NCBI GenBank assembly: GCA_963691835.1
Contig: OY829383.1
Location: forward strand, 248,001-312,000
Reading direction: 5' to 3'
DNA length: 64,000 nt
Source: G963691835 sp963691835
GTDB lineage: Bacteria > Pseudomonadota > Alphaproteobacteria > Thalassobaculales > Thalassobaculaceae
The notes under the pieces were generated by a model that saw nothing but the letters and a program-made list of their open reading frames with translations, did not search any database and was not told where the DNA came from. Both the position numbers and the translations under genes were made by a program. Shown one piece after another: positions 17,347 to 27,634 of the stretch. Every line of letters begins with the position of its first letter. Position 1 is the first letter of the stretch.

Positions 17347-20292
17347 TCAGGACGTCAGTCTGTTCCACCACCCCCGGCGCGGCGGGCCGGACGGCTTCTC
17401 GACCGTCTCAACCTGAACCAAGGGATGGGACTTCGGCTCTTCGGCGTCAGCTTCCGGGGCTTCCGCCTCGGTCTGATCAACCGCTTCGCCGCCTGAGACG
17501 TCCGCGCTTTCCGGCTCCGGTTCTTCCGCTGTCACTGGCTCTTCCGGATGGGCCTCGGCGACCTCTGCGACAGCGTCTTGACCCTCCGGCTGAACCTCGG
17601 ATGCTTCGGGTTCTTGGGGAACCTGCTCAGGCGCCTCATCGGCAACGGTCTCGGTCTCAGCACTCATAGCTTCCGCGACTTCCTCCGGCGCTTCTGCACC
17701 GCTGGCGGCTTCAGGGGCTGGGCCTTCTCCCGCATCCGTAACATCTTCGCCGGATGCCAAACCGCCTTCGGCGCCCTCGCCTGAGTCAGCGACAGCGTCG
17801 ACTGCGTCGTCCTGATCGCGGCGACCGCGGCGGCGACCGCCGCGACGGCCGCGACGGCGGCGTTTGCGGCCGCCATCCTCTTCGTCCCCATCCGCCGCAG
17901 CGCGATCCTGGGGCTCGCCGTCTTCCGACGCTTCGCCGCCGTCCTCGCTATCGGCCGCCTGTTCCTCGGACCGTCCCTCGCCGTTTCCGGAACCGCCCCG
18001 ACGACGACGACGGCGCGGCGCGCGGCGACGCCGATCCCGGCGCTCCTCATCCTTCTCTCCCGTCTCTTCGTCCTCTTCCTCCACATCGTCGACATCATCG
18101 TCGATTTCCATGGAGGGGGAGAGATCCTCGGTGGGCCGAATGCGTTCATGCGCGGGTTTGGACTCAAGCCGTTCGATCCGCAATTCCGGCGGGACCAGGG
18201 CGTCGTCCGGCTCCAGCATCACGGCCATGCCGTAACGTTCCTCGATCCGGATCAGTGCGTCCCGCTTCTTGTTCATGATGTAGAAGCCGACCGAGGAGGC
18301 CAGATGGACAGCGATCGTCGAGGCGCGTTGGCGCATGCCTTCCTCTTCAATCGCCCGCAGAACATGGAGTGCCATGGACTCCGTGGAGCGGATGCGCCCC
18401 GTCCCGCCGCAGTGCGGGCACGGCATGGAGCTCGCCTCGCCGATGCTTGGGCGAAGCCGCTGACGGGACAGCTCCAGAAGGCCGAAATGGCTGATCCGGC
18501 CCACCTGAATGCGGGCCCGGTCGGACTTCATAGCGTCCTTGAACCGGCGTTCGACCGCGGACTGGTTCCGGTTCTCCTCCATATCAATGAAGTCGATCAC
18601 GACAAGACCGGCGAGATCCCGCAGACGAAGCTGGCGGGCGATCTCTTCGGCAGCTTCCAGATTTGTGCGGGTTGCCGTTTCCTCGATGTTCCGCTCACGT
18701 GTCGCACGGCCGGAGTTCACGTCGATCGCCACCAACGCTTCAGTCTCGTTGATGACGATGTAGCCCCCCGACCGAAGCTGCACCGTGGGGCTGTGGATCG
18801 CATCGAGTTGAGACTCGACCTGATAGCGCTGGAACAGCGGCACACCGACAGTCTTGTAAGGCTGAACCCGCTTCGCGTGGCTCGGCACCAAGGTCTTCAT
18901 AAAGCCCTTGGCGGTCTTGTAACCCTCGTCCCCCTCGACGAGCACCTCGTCGATGTCCCGCGCATACAGGTCGCGGATCGAGCGCTTGATGAGGTTCGCC
19001 TCTTCATAGATCAGGCACGGCGCGGTGGATTGAAGCGTGGACTCCCGGATCTCATCCCACAGGCGCAGCAGATATTCGTAGTCCCGCTTGATCTCGGTCT
19101 TGGTCCGCTCACTGCCCGCCGTCCGGACGATCACAGCCATGCCCTCCGGCACGTCCAAGCCTTCGACAATGCCTTTCAGCCGCTTGCGGTCGCCCGCACT
19201 GGTGATCTTCCGGCTGACACCACCGCCGCGCGGCGTGTTTGGCATCAGAACGCAGTAGCGGCCCGCCAAAGACAGGTAGGTCGTCAGCGCAGCACCCTTG
19301 TTGCCCCGCTCCTCCTTGACGACCTGGACGAGCATGATCTGGCGCCGGGTCACCACTTCCTGGATTTTGTAGCGCCGTTGCATCCGCCGTCTGGCCGCGC
19401 GCTCTTCATCCATGTCACCGGAATCGCCACCCGCACTATCCGGGCGACGGCGGCGGCGGCGGCGCGGTCTCGGCGCCTGCTCACTCACCTCCTCCACGGC
19501 AGCGGACGCGGCGACCGTGGTGCTATCTTCGCTCTCGGCCCCGGCAGAACCCTCTTCCGAGCCGGACTCTGGCGCGGCGTCATCCTCGCTCTCGTCCGAA
19601 GCGGAGGCGACGTCAGCCTCGGGGGACTCCGTATCCTCTTCGCCCTGAACGGCAACCGGATCGTCGTCGCCGGAGGCATCGACCGAAGACTCTTCGTCTT
19701 CTTCCTCGTCCTCAACCGCTGCAGCCGGTGCCTCATCATCATCGCGCTGCGCGACCGTCTCGGCTCCTGCGTCGACCTCTTCATAGTCGACGTCGACGAC
19801 CACCGGTGCGTCTTCGTCAGCATCGATATCGGCGGACACATCGCCGCCTTGGTCATCGGAAGCCTCAACCGCATCATCTTCGTCGTCGACCGGCTCGTCG
19901 ATCGACGCGGCGCCCGCCGTCTCTACGGCTTCCGCCTCGTCTTCATCGTCCTCACCGTCCTCATCATCGTAGGCATCATCCTCTTCCGCTGCCGCCCGGC
20001 TTGCCGCAGCCTCCTCGGCAAGCAACGCCTCCCGGTCCTCCATGGGAATCCGGTAGTAGTCAGGATGGATTTCGCCAAAGGCGAGGAAGCCATGACGGTT
20101 GCCGCCATACTCAACAAAGGCGGCTTGCAGCGACGGCTCCACCCGGGTGACCCGGGCGAGATAGATGTTACCTTTGAGCTGCTTTCTGGAGGCGGCCTCG
20201 AAGTCGAAATCTTCGATCTTGTTCCGGTCGCCGATCAGCACCACCCGCGTCTCTTCGGGCTGGGTGGCGTCTATGAGCATTCTCTTCTTCAT
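17347..20292 (-). CDS. rne: Ribonuclease E
   Basis: Endoribonuclease of the RNA degradosome. 981 aa including an S1 domain interrupted after about residue 110 by a very acidic insert of about 190 residues, as is known for alphaproteobacterial RNase E. Metal-binding aspartates sit in VAIDVNSG and VIDFIDM, and the zinc-link in PCPHCGGTG. The C-terminal 350 residues are acidic/arginine-rich, low complexity and probably the scaffold region, ending in a short conserved tail PPRRGWWNRL. Start taken at ATG 20292 (MKKRMLIDATQ) rather than the frame continuing to 20328. Cytosolic, probably membrane associated. Confidence 0.95.
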   Translation of the reverse strand: MKKRMLIDATQPEETRVVLIGDRNKIEDFDFEAASRKQLKGNIYLARVTRVEPSLQAAFVEYGGNRHGFLAFGEIHPDYYRIPMEDREALLAEEAAASRAAAEEDDAYDDEDGEDDEDEAEAVETAGAASIDEPVDDEDDAVEASDDQGGDVSADIDADEDAPVVVDVDYEEVDAGAETVAQRDDDEAPAAAVEDEEEDEESSVDASGDDDPVAVQGEEDTESPEADVASASDESEDDAAPESGSEEGSAGAESEDSTTVAASAAVEEVSEQAPRPRRRRRRRPDSAGGDSGDMDEERAARRRMQRRYKIQEVVTRRQIMLVQVVKEERGNKGAALTTYLSLAGRYCVLMPNTPRGGGVSRKITSAGDRKRLKGIVEGLDVPEGMAVIVRTAGSERTKTEIKRDYEYLLRLWDEIRESTLQSTAPCLIYEEANLIKRSIRDLYARDIDEVLVEGDEGYKTAKGFMKTLVPSHAKRVQPYKTVGVPLFQRYQVESQLDAIHSPTVQLRSGGYIVINETEALVAIDVNSGRATRERNIEETATRTNLEAAEEIARQLRLRDLAGLVVIDFIDMEENRNQSAVERRFKDAMKSDRARIQVGRISHFGLLELSRQRLRPSIGEASSMPCPHCGGTGRIRSTESMALHVLRAIEEEGMRQRASTIAVHLASSVGFYIMNKKRDALIRIEERYGMAVMLEPDDALVPPELRIERLESKPAHERIRPTEDLSPSMEIDDDVDDVEEEDEETGEKDEERRDRRRRAPRRRRRRGGSGNGEGRSEEQAADSEDGGEASEDGEPQDRAAADGDEEDGGRKRRRRGRRGGRRRGRRDQDDAVDAVADSGEGAEGGLASGEDVTDAGEGPAPEAASGAEAPEEVAEAMSAETETVADEAPEQVPQEPEASEVQPEGQDAVAEVAEAHPEEPVTAEEPEPESADVSGGEAVDQTEAEAPEADAEEPKSHPLVQVETVEKPSGPPRRGWWNRLTS

Positions 20293-20917
20293 GTGGGGAT
20301 GACTCCGGGACCGACAATCGTGATCCACTCTCAGAGAGCCGTGCGTCCGGGCGCGCGCGGGTCGGAGACAGCCTTAATCTGCGCCTGAGTCCCGATAAGG
20401 GTGGACAGGCAGTGATCAGGTTGGTCGGTCGAAAGGGTTGGGCCGGCACGCCGCTCTCGCTCAGGGCTGCCGACGGTCCGCGGCGAACCGCGTCAAGGTA
20501 TGGATGGGACCAACCTCCCGAAACGCCGAAGCCGGCGCCCGACATGCGGGCGACCGAGAGGCCTCGGGTATCGCTGGCAGAGGTGAATGGAGTCCCAACG
20601 CGCATGGTAGCGAAAAACAGTTCCTAGTCTGTGCGGGAGCGGCATCGGGCCGCCTCGCGAAGGTCGTAACCCGGGGCGCCTGGCGCTCTGCCAATCGAAC
20701 CTCCGGGGGCGCGGGTGCTTCCGGACCCGACGCCCTTCGAACATAGTCGTTCGTCAACCAACGAACAATCCTTTCATCACGTTTGCCGGCAACTGTCTGG
20801 TCTCACGTCCAGAGCACCCGGCCAATATTGACGAATGAAACGAAGTTTTGCCCATATGAGGCTGATTCGACGACAAGATCGTTGCCTGTGCCGATTCGGC
20901 TCGATACACTCCGGACT
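20293..20917. other. 625-bp gap between divergent rne and amidase genes
   Basis: No convincing gene. The part near rne would be its 5' leader, which is autoregulatory in many bacteria. A poor promoter-like pair for the + strand exists (TTGACG at 20828-20833 and CATATG near 20853). I find no tRNA, terminator or clear riboswitch. Confidence 0.5.
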
Positions 20918-22249
20918 ATGGTGACCCGGATCTTCAACGTCCTTGGCGTGCAGGCAAGTTGCCGCCGCACCGTGGCGAAGGCCATGGCGGTGGCTGGTTT
21001 GCTTTTCGCCTGGATCACCGCCTCACCAGTGAGCGCTCTCGACGTCGAGGGCATCCGATTCGGTGCTCACCCGGACAAGGTCCGCGTTGTCATCGATCTT
21101 TCGAGCCCCGTCCGCCCCACAATCTTCACCTTGGCCGACCCCTATCGGATCGTCATCGATCTGCCGGAAGCCACTTTCCGCATGCCTGCCGGCCGCCCCG
21201 CCTATCTCGTGGACGGGCTCGCCGGGTACCGATACGGCCTCTTCCGGTCGGGCACCTCACGCATCGTGCTTGATGTGTCCCGCGCTCTTGGTGTGGCGGC
21301 GGCTTTCCCCGTGGCACCCGACACCCAATTCGGCCATCGCCTGGTCATCGATCTGAAGCCCATCGGACGGCAACAGTTCCTTGCGGAATCTGCGGCTCAG
21401 GTCAGTATCCGGGCAAAGACCCTGGCGAAAACAAAGCCAACGGCAACCGCCCCCCGCGAAACGGGCGCCCCCCGGCCCTCGACACAGAGTGCCGCTGTCG
21501 CGCGTCCCGGCGGCGTGCCACTCCCACTCCCAAGACCGCGCGCTCCGAAGGGCGCAAAGCGTCATATCGTTCTCGACCCAGGACATGGGGGTGTTGATCC
21601 AGGCGCCATCGGTGTCACAGGCATCTATGAGAAAACGATCGCGCTGGAAACCGCCCGGATCCTTAAGCGTCAGTTGGAGAACACCGGCCGCTACAGGGTG
21701 ACGATGACCCGGAATCGGGACATCTTCATTGCTCTCCGTCAGCGGGTCAAAGTCGCCCGGGAGGTCGATGCGGACCTCTTCATCTCGCTGCACGCCGACT
21801 CCATCGGAGACCGCCGGCTTCGGGGGGCTTCTGTCTACACGCTGTCCGAGACCGCCTCGGACAAAGAAGCCGAAGCGCTGGCCCGCCAGGAGAATGCCGC
21901 CGACAGCATCGCCGGTGTCACCATCGCCGACGCAACGCCCGAGCTGGCAGGCATTCTGATCGACCTTATCCAGCGAGATACCATGAACCAGTCCGCCCGT
22001 TTCGCCGAGATGCTGGTCGACACATTGGACGGCCGGGTTAAGACGTTGAAGCGGCCCCATCGGTTTGCCGGCTTCGCTGTCCTCAAGGCCCCGGACGTAC
22101 CGTCGGTCCTGGTTGAGATGGGCTTCATGTCCAATCGCGAGGATGAGCGGCTCCTGCGCTCGACCCAGCATCGTGAACGGATTTCTGCCGCCATTGTCGC
22201 GGGCGTCGACACCTATTTTGAGAAGGTTCGCGCGGCACAACGCCAGTAA
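20918..22249 (+). CDS. amiC: N-acetylmuramoyl-L-alanine amidase (AmiC type)
   Basis: 443 aa, periplasmic zinc amidase that cleaves septal peptidoglycan side chains. Signal peptide about residues 1-40 (MAVAGLLFAWITASPVSA), AMIN domain about 42-135 (VDGLAGYRYG), a proline-rich linker, then the amidase_3 domain: HIVLDPGHGGVDPGAIG with the zinc His, the Glu in YEKT, ISLHADSI with the next His, and VEMGFMSN. All expected. The start ATG 20918 (MVTRIFN) is a choice; a longer frame goes back to 20783. It is followed by PBP1A, so both serve wall growth and cell division. Confidence 0.93.
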   Translation: MVTRIFNVLGVQASCRRTVAKAMAVAGLLFAWITASPVSALDVEGIRFGAHPDKVRVVIDLSSPVRPTIFTLADPYRIVIDLPEATFRMPAGRPAYLVDGLAGYRYGLFRSGTSRIVLDVSRALGVAAAFPVAPDTQFGHRLVIDLKPIGRQQFLAESAAQVSIRAKTLAKTKPTATAPRETGAPRPSTQSAAVARPGGVPLPLPRPRAPKGAKRHIVLDPGHGGVDPGAIGVTGIYEKTIALETARILKRQLENTGRYRVTMTRNRDIFIALRQRVKVAREVDADLFISLHADSIGDRRLRGASVYTLSETASDKEAEALARQENAADSIAGVTIADATPELAGILIDLIQRDTMNQSARFAEMLVDTLDGRVKTLKRPHRFAGFAVLKAPDVPSVLVEMGFMSNREDERLLRSTQHRERISAAIVAGVDTYFEKVRAAQRQ

Positions 22250-22416
22250 CCGCTAGAGCCGGTCAGGGCGTCACTCAACGGACACACCCCTTCAGGCATC
22301 ACCGCATTGGTGACACAGTCTGCGTATAGTTCGGATACGATAGGTGATAGACCAAGAGTCAATCCCTACATGGGAATGACGGGGCGATCCTTTTCCGGTT
22401 TCCGGAGTCGATTTGC

Positions 22417-24882
22417 ATGCGTTGGCTGCTAATCCTGTTCTCACTGTTCGTGCTCATGGCTCTTGGCGGCGGCGCCTTGGGCGTCTGGGGGCTGTATCAC
22501 TATGGCCGGGGACTGCCGGACTATCGCCAACTCGCGGACTACGATCCGCCTGTGGTCACGCGGGTACACGCCGGCGACGGGCGACTGCTGACCGAATACG
22601 CCAAGGAAAAGCGGGTTTTCGTTCCGGTCAGCGCCATGCCGAAACGGATCATCCACGCCTTCCTGTCTGCTGAGGACAAGAACTTCTACAACCACCCGGG
22701 CATCGATTTCATTAGCCTCGGGGTGGCGATCGTCGACAATATCAAGAACTACGGCAAGCGCCGGCCACGCGGAGCGTCGACCATCACTCAGCAGGTCGCC
22801 AAGAACTTCCTGTTGACCAACGAGACGTCGATCGAGCGAAAGGCGAAGGAAGCGATCCTCGCCTTCCGGATTGAGCGGGCCTTCACCAAAGACCGGATCC
22901 TGGAACTCTATCTCAACGAGATCTATCTCGGTTTCCGCTCCTACGGTGTGGCGGCCGCGGCTCTCAACTACTTCGATAAATCGCTGGATGAGTTGAGTGT
23001 CGAGGAGGCGGCCTATCTCGCCGCGTTGCCAAAAGCGCCGAACAACTATCACCCCGTCCGCAAGGCTCAAGCCGCGAAGACACGGCGCGATTGGGTCATC
23101 GGACAGATGGTGGAGAACGGCTTCGTATCCGCAGCTGACGGCGAAGCGGCGAAGGCACGACCGCTGACCATCCGCCCGCCGTCCAGAACCGAGATCGCGA
23201 CCGCCGAGTACTTCGCAGAGGAAGTCCGGCGCGAGCTGGTTGACCGGCTTGGGGAGAGCGGTGCCTACGGCGGCGGCCTGTCCGTTCGCACGACCTTGGA
23301 CCCAGAACTTCAGCGGTATGCGGAAGCGGCCTTGCGATACGGTTTGCAGTCTTACGACCGCCGGCACGGTTGGCGGGGGCCGGTTTCGACGCTTCCGGTC
23401 GTTGCAGGCTGGGGCCAAGCTCTGGAAGCGGTTGAGCGGCCCAAGGGAGCTCTTGACCCGTGGCGTATGGCACTCGCCTTGATCGTTGAAGCCGAAGCGG
23501 TCCAGATCGGGTTTCCGGACGGCACCTTGGGCGTCCTTCCGCTCTCCGAGTTGAAATGGGCCCGGGAGTGGAAAGAGGATCAACGCGTCGGCGGTTCGGT
23601 GAAGCGTGCCGATCAGGTGTTGACCCCCGGCGACGTGATTCTGGTCGAGGCCGTGGAGACCTCCCCGGACGGCGAGACCGCGTACGAGCCGGGGACCTAC
23701 GGTTTGCGGCAGGTCCCGGAGATCGAGGGCGGCATCGTCGCATTGGATCCGCATACCGGCCGGGTGCTTGCGATGTCCGGCGGCTGGTCGCATGCGGAAA
23801 GCCAGTTCAACCGTGCGACCCAAGCCTCCCGCCAGCCCGGCTCCGCCTTCAAGCCCTTCGTCTACCTCGCCGGGATCGAGAAGGATTTCACACCGGCCTC
23901 GATCGTCGAGGACGGCCCAATCGTGATCGATCAGGGACCCGGGCTCGGCAAATGGAAGCCGTCGAACTACACGGACAAGTTCTACGGCCCGACCCCGCTC
24001 CGTGTCGGATTGGAAAAGTCCCGCAACCTGATGACCGTGCGGGTCGCTCAGCAACTCGGGATGCCACCGGTCGTCGACATCGCGGACCGGTTCAACATCG
24101 ACAACCGCCTCAGCGAGCAGCTCTCCATGTCATTGGGGGCGGGTGAGACCACGCTTCTCCGGATGACGACGGGCTATGCGATGCTGGTCAATGGCGGCCG
24201 CGAGATTGTTCCGACCTTCATCGACCGTATCCAAGACCGGACGGGCAAGGCCATCTTCCGCCATGACAACCGGGATTGCAGAGGGTGCCGCGCGGTCACC
24301 TGGACCCCTCAGCCGGTCCCAGAGCTTCCGGACACCCGCCGCCGGTTGACCGATCCCGCTTCCGCCTTTCAGGTCACCTGGATGCTGAAGGGCGTTATCG
24401 ACCGCGGCACCGGGCGCCGCATTTCGACCATCGGCAAACCCATGGGCGGAAAGACGGGCACGACCAACGACGCGTTCGACGCATGGTTCGTGGGCTTCTC
24501 CCCTGATCTTGCCGTCGGCACCTATGTCGGGTTCGACCAGCCCCGGACGTTGGGACCACGGGAAAGCGGGTCGTCCGTAGCGGTCCCAATATTCAAGAGA
24601 TTTATGGAGAAGGCCTTGGCCGAGGCCCCCGCAACCCCCTTCCGGCGTCCACCCGGCATTCGGTTTGTTCGGATCGACCGGGAAACCGGCATGGCGGCAC
24701 GTCCCGGAGACTCGGACGTTATTGAAGAAGCGTTCAAGCCGGGTACGGAGCCGTCCGTGACGGCCCTCCGACCATCGCTTCCGCCGGCGACGGTCGCACC
24801 CGTTCTCGGGAGCCCCCTGCCTTGGCCCCCGCCAGCGGCCTCCCGGCCCTCGGTTGCGGACGGCGCGACAGGCCTATATTAA
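22417..24882 (+). CDS. mrcA: Penicillin-binding protein 1A
   Basis: 821-aa bifunctional peptidoglycan synthase. One N-terminal membrane anchor (residues 1-28), glycosyltransferase family 51 domain with EDKNFYNHPGID, then a transpeptidase domain with SxxK in PGSAFKPFVY, SRN in KSRNLMTV and KTG in GKTGTTND. A proline-rich tail of about 60 residues ends the protein. The gene follows the amidase by 167 bp on the same strand. Confidence 0.95.
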   Translation: MRWLLILFSLFVLMALGGGALGVWGLYHYGRGLPDYRQLADYDPPVVTRVHAGDGRLLTEYAKEKRVFVPVSAMPKRIIHAFLSAEDKNFYNHPGIDFISLGVAIVDNIKNYGKRRPRGASTITQQVAKNFLLTNETSIERKAKEAILAFRIERAFTKDRILELYLNEIYLGFRSYGVAAAALNYFDKSLDELSVEEAAYLAALPKAPNNYHPVRKAQAAKTRRDWVIGQMVENGFVSAADGEAAKARPLTIRPPSRTEIATAEYFAEEVRRELVDRLGESGAYGGGLSVRTTLDPELQRYAEAALRYGLQSYDRRHGWRGPVSTLPVVAGWGQALEAVERPKGALDPWRMALALIVEAEAVQIGFPDGTLGVLPLSELKWAREWKEDQRVGGSVKRADQVLTPGDVILVEAVETSPDGETAYEPGTYGLRQVPEIEGGIVALDPHTGRVLAMSGGWSHAESQFNRATQASRQPGSAFKPFVYLAGIEKDFTPASIVEDGPIVIDQGPGLGKWKPSNYTDKFYGPTPLRVGLEKSRNLMTVRVAQQLGMPPVVDIADRFNIDNRLSEQLSMSLGAGETTLLRMTTGYAMLVNGGREIVPTFIDRIQDRTGKAIFRHDNRDCRGCRAVTWTPQPVPELPDTRRRLTDPASAFQVTWMLKGVIDRGTGRRISTIGKPMGGKTGTTNDAFDAWFVGFSPDLAVGTYVGFDQPRTLGPRESGSSVAVPIFKRFMEKALAEAPATPFRRPPGIRFVRIDRETGMAARPGDSDVIEEAFKPGTEPSVTALRPSLPPATVAPVLGSPLPWPPPAASRPSVADGATGLY

Positions 24883-24937
24883 GGGCGGCCCGCTCGAAAT
24901 CCGTTCCAAACAATCAATGAATTGAGGAGGCCGGCAT

Positions 24938-26060
24938 ATGCGCGCCGAGATCGCCGCCACCGCCGAAGAGATCCGCCAGTCCATCGAGCTGATGCGGAGG
25001 TTTCTTTGACTACGATGCGGCCAAAATACGCCTTGATGAGCTGAACGCCCTCACCAACGATCAGGATCTCTGGAACGACCCTGAGAAGGCGCAGGCGCTG
25101 CTTCGTGAGCGGAACCAACTCGAGAAGGGGATCGCCGATATCGACCGGCTGGTCCGGGAGCTCGACGAGGCGTTGGAGCTCATCGAACTGGGAGAGGCGG
25201 AAGACGACAAGGACGTGGTCATCGAGGCCGAGGCGTCACTCGCCGCGCTCCGGGAAGAGTGTGCGAAGAAACAGCTTGAGAGCCTTCTGTCCGGCGAGGC
25301 GGACTCGAACGACTGCTATCTTGAGGTCCATGCGGGTGCTGGCGGTACGGAGGCCCAGGACTGGGCCCAGATGCTGTTGCGCATGTACACACGCTGGTGT
25401 GAGGGCCACGGCTACAAGGTCGACCTTCTGGAAGAGAGTTCCGGCGAAGAAGCGGGCATCAAGTCGACGACGATCAAAGTCACCGGCCACAACGCTTATG
25501 GCTGGCTCAAGACGGAAAGCGGCGTGCACCGCCTCGTCCGGATCTCGCCATATGACAGCCAGGCGCGCCGTCACACGAGTTTCTCCTCGATCTGGATCTA
25601 TCCGGTGATCGATGACTCGATCGACATCGTCATCGAGGAAAAGGACCTTCGGATCGATACCTACCGGGCGTCGGGCGCGGGTGGACAGCACGTCAACCGA
25701 ACGGACAGCGCGGTCCGTATCACCCATGAGCCGACGGGAATCGTGGTTCAGTGCCAGAACGACCGGTCCCAGCACCGGAACCGGGCGACGGCCATGGATA
25801 TGCTTAAGGCACGGCTGTACGAGCGGGAGCTTCAGCGCCGGGAAGAGGAGGCAAACGCGATCGAGGCCACCAAGTCCGACATCGGCTGGGGCCATCAGAT
25901 CCGGTCCTACGTTCTTCAGCCCTATCAGATGGTGAAGGACCTCCGGACCAATACTGAAACGTCGAACACCTCTGGGGTGCTGGACGGTGACATCGATTTG
26001 TTTCTGGAGGCGTCACTGGCCAGCAAACTGTCCGGTGGACCCGAGGCGGCGGCCAACTGA
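24938..26060 (+). CDS. prfB: Peptide chain release factor 2, with programmed +1 frameshift
   Basis: Recognises UGA and UAA stop codons. The reading frame starts at ATG 24938 and meets an in-frame TGA at 25007-25009; a +1 shift at CTT-T-GAC (skipping base 25007) continues to 26060. The product is 373 aa, the normal length. The mid-domain shows GGQ in SGAGGQHVNRTDSAVR, the RF2 stop-codon motif SPF is SPYDS here, and the DIGWGHQIRSYV tail is typical. An internal GGAGG sits three bases before the shift codon, as in E. coli prfB, so low RF2 promotes the shift. A start at GTG/ATG near 25173 would cut off domain 1 and is wrong. Confidence 0.96.
24996..25010 (+). promoter_or_regulatory. Programmed +1 frameshift site of prfB
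   Basis: GGAGG (24996-25000), TTT, CTT, TGA and C form the classic autoregulatory cassette. The internal Shine-Dalgarno is spaced three bases from the CTT slip codon. When RF2 is scarce, the ribosome slips +1 on CUU, giving full-length RF2. Confidence 0.93.
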
Positions 26061-26168
26061 CCCTTGCCGGGCAAATCAGAGACGACCCGAAGATGCCCCC
26101 CGCCTCGCCTGAACGACGATCCAAAAACCAGCGCGGAAGGCCGTCCGGCCGGGGCGGTACAGCCGCGC

Positions 26169-27179
26169 CTAGTCTGTCCTGACGGCCAACCGGCCCGCGC
26201 CCGCGTCCCACGTCCACAGCCGCTGGCCGGAGCGAAGATGGACGCCACCGAGCCAGTAATCCCGCGTCACCATATCGAACGCCGATCTTTTGCCCGACAG
26301 CACCGTCTCTCCCACCTCGGTCAACCGAAGCTGCTGGCCAAGAAAAGCATCCCGACCGCGCGCCGCGTTGGGCGGATGCCAGAAAGGCCCGGTTTCACAA
26401 CTCAACAATGGCTCCTCACCCACACACAGATCAGAGATGATCTGGAACGTGCGCCAATCTCCGATGAAGTAGGCGTCTTCCAAATCCATATTGTTGGCGA
26501 ACAACCGACCCGGCCCCGAAACACCGGAGGCCACCAACGACATGATCTGACGCTCCGTCCGGGTAAGGCCAGAAGCCAGCCAAGGATACTCCTCCAAATG
26601 ACGGTGGAGGGCGGCAGAAAGGAACGGCAACGGCGTGAGGTCACCCGCCAGGAACCCTTCCAGATCCCGAGGATCATACGAGCGGAATGCGGCCCATCCC
26701 GTTGTTGCCAAAGCAATCTGGTCCGAGGTTACAGGCTGACGGACAGAGGTGAGTGAGGCCATCTGATCCGGATTCAACTGGCCGATGCCGCGGAACGGCT
26801 CAACGCCGTCAAACCGGTCGATGCAGATCAGCTCAAGATGCGTGGATCCCAGTTCCGCCCGCCCGAACCAATCCAAAAGCTGCAGGATCTGGAGCTGATC
26901 CAGCAGATCATGTTCAAACCAAAGGACAACGCGGTCATATGAGGCGGCAGCGCGCAGACGGTCGTCCCGAAGTCTAAAATCGCGCTCGACGTCGCCAACG
27001 TCTAGAGACGGCCCAGCAAGGTACCGAGCCCTGACCGAGCTAAGGTCCGCCAGATCGAGACCGGCCGGAAACGGTCCGTGATGCATGGGATCACGCCAAG
27101 GAAGCACATCCCCCGAAATATGGCTGTCCATCAGGATGTTGGCGGCACTGTCACCGTTCGTGATGTGCAGGTCAGCCAA
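26169..27179 (-). CDS. DUF1835 domain protein
   Basis: 336 aa. The opening LADLHITNGDSAANIL and DVLPWRDPMHHGPF is the DUF1835 signature; the C-terminal 110 residues (LTRTERQIMSL onward) match the DUF3658-type companion domain. Biochemical role unknown in the family. No signal peptide, so cytosolic. Start uncertain: TTG 27179 has GGAG 6 bases upstream and gives the family's usual short N-terminus, while GTG 27233 adds 18 residues. It is divergent from the small gene at 27322. Confidence 0.82.
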   Translation of the reverse strand: MADLHITNGDSAANILMDSHISGDVLPWRDPMHHGPFPAGLDLADLSSVRARYLAGPSLDVGDVERDFRLRDDRLRAAASYDRVVLWFEHDLLDQLQILQLLDWFGRAELGSTHLELICIDRFDGVEPFRGIGQLNPDQMASLTSVRQPVTSDQIALATTGWAAFRSYDPRDLEGFLAGDLTPLPFLSAALHRHLEEYPWLASGLTRTERQIMSLVASGVSGPGRLFANNMDLEDAYFIGDWRTFQIISDLCVGEEPLLSCETGPFWHPPNAARGRDAFLGQQLRLTEVGETVLSGKRSAFDMVTRDYWLGGVHLRSGQRLWTWDAGAGRLAVRTD

Positions 27180-27321
27180 GCGCGGCTCCGATCCTTCGAA
27201 AACTGTCTCGTACTCTGCAACAGAGACGCGCACGGCTCTAGTCGTGACAGGTCGTATACGCCTCGCTCAATCGGCGGATTCCGTGTAGATTGCGCCAGCC
27301 GATCGAATGGAGAACTTGGGA

Positions 27322-27600
27322 ATGTCCCTGACACCCACAGGACCGAGGCTCCCCGAACAACGGGGCACACAGGTTGGCCGGCCGGCCGGCCGCGCCGTGA
27401 TTGAGCGCCTCACGGGGGTCCCGCAGCCCGGTCAACGTGAAGAGATCGAGGTCTCCCGACCCCGGCCGGGATTCAGGCTGAAGACGGCGGAAACGGAGCA
27501 AGAGATCGATCAGCAGATCGCCCGACTGCTCTCTCTCGTCGCCAACGACAACATCGACCCCGCCGCCCCTCCGGGCTCCTACCTTAATATGCTGGTTTGA
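27322..27600 (+). CDS. Small hypothetical protein
   Basis: 92 aa, unknown. The N-terminal half is Pro/Gly/Arg-rich and unlikely to fold; the C-terminal half (TAETEQEIDQQIARLLSLV) looks like one helix, then a Pro-rich tail ending NMLV. ATG 27322 has GGAG 9 bases upstream and is preferred over ATG 27307. It lies divergent to the DUF1835 gene and ends 35 bases before the M24 gene's stop on the other strand. A real gene is likely because the frame is in a gap between two genes, but no family can be named. Confidence 0.5.
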   Translation: MSLTPTGPRLPEQRGTQVGRPAGRAVIERLTGVPQPGQREEIEVSRPRPGFRLKTAETEQEIDQQIARLLSLVANDNIDPAAPPGSYLNMLV

Positions 27601-27634
27601 CAGGGCCCCGCATCAGTCCCCAGCCATACGTCGG

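Noticed and set aside
18148..20388. Long open frame on the + strand opposite RNase E
   Set aside because: It mirrors the rne coding sequence, lacks any recognised motif and results from the high GC content and acidic-repeat bias of the sense gene.
22441..24054. Frame opposite PBP1A
   Set aside because: The sense gene has the transpeptidase and transglycosylase motifs; the antisense one is a shadow.
25173..26060. prfB starting at the first in-frame start after the TGA
   Set aside because: It would lose domain 1; the frameshift cassette explains the interruption.
27370..27392. GGCCGGCCGGCC run
   Set aside because: Short GC-rich low complexity inside the small hypothetical gene; not a mobile or regulatory repeat.
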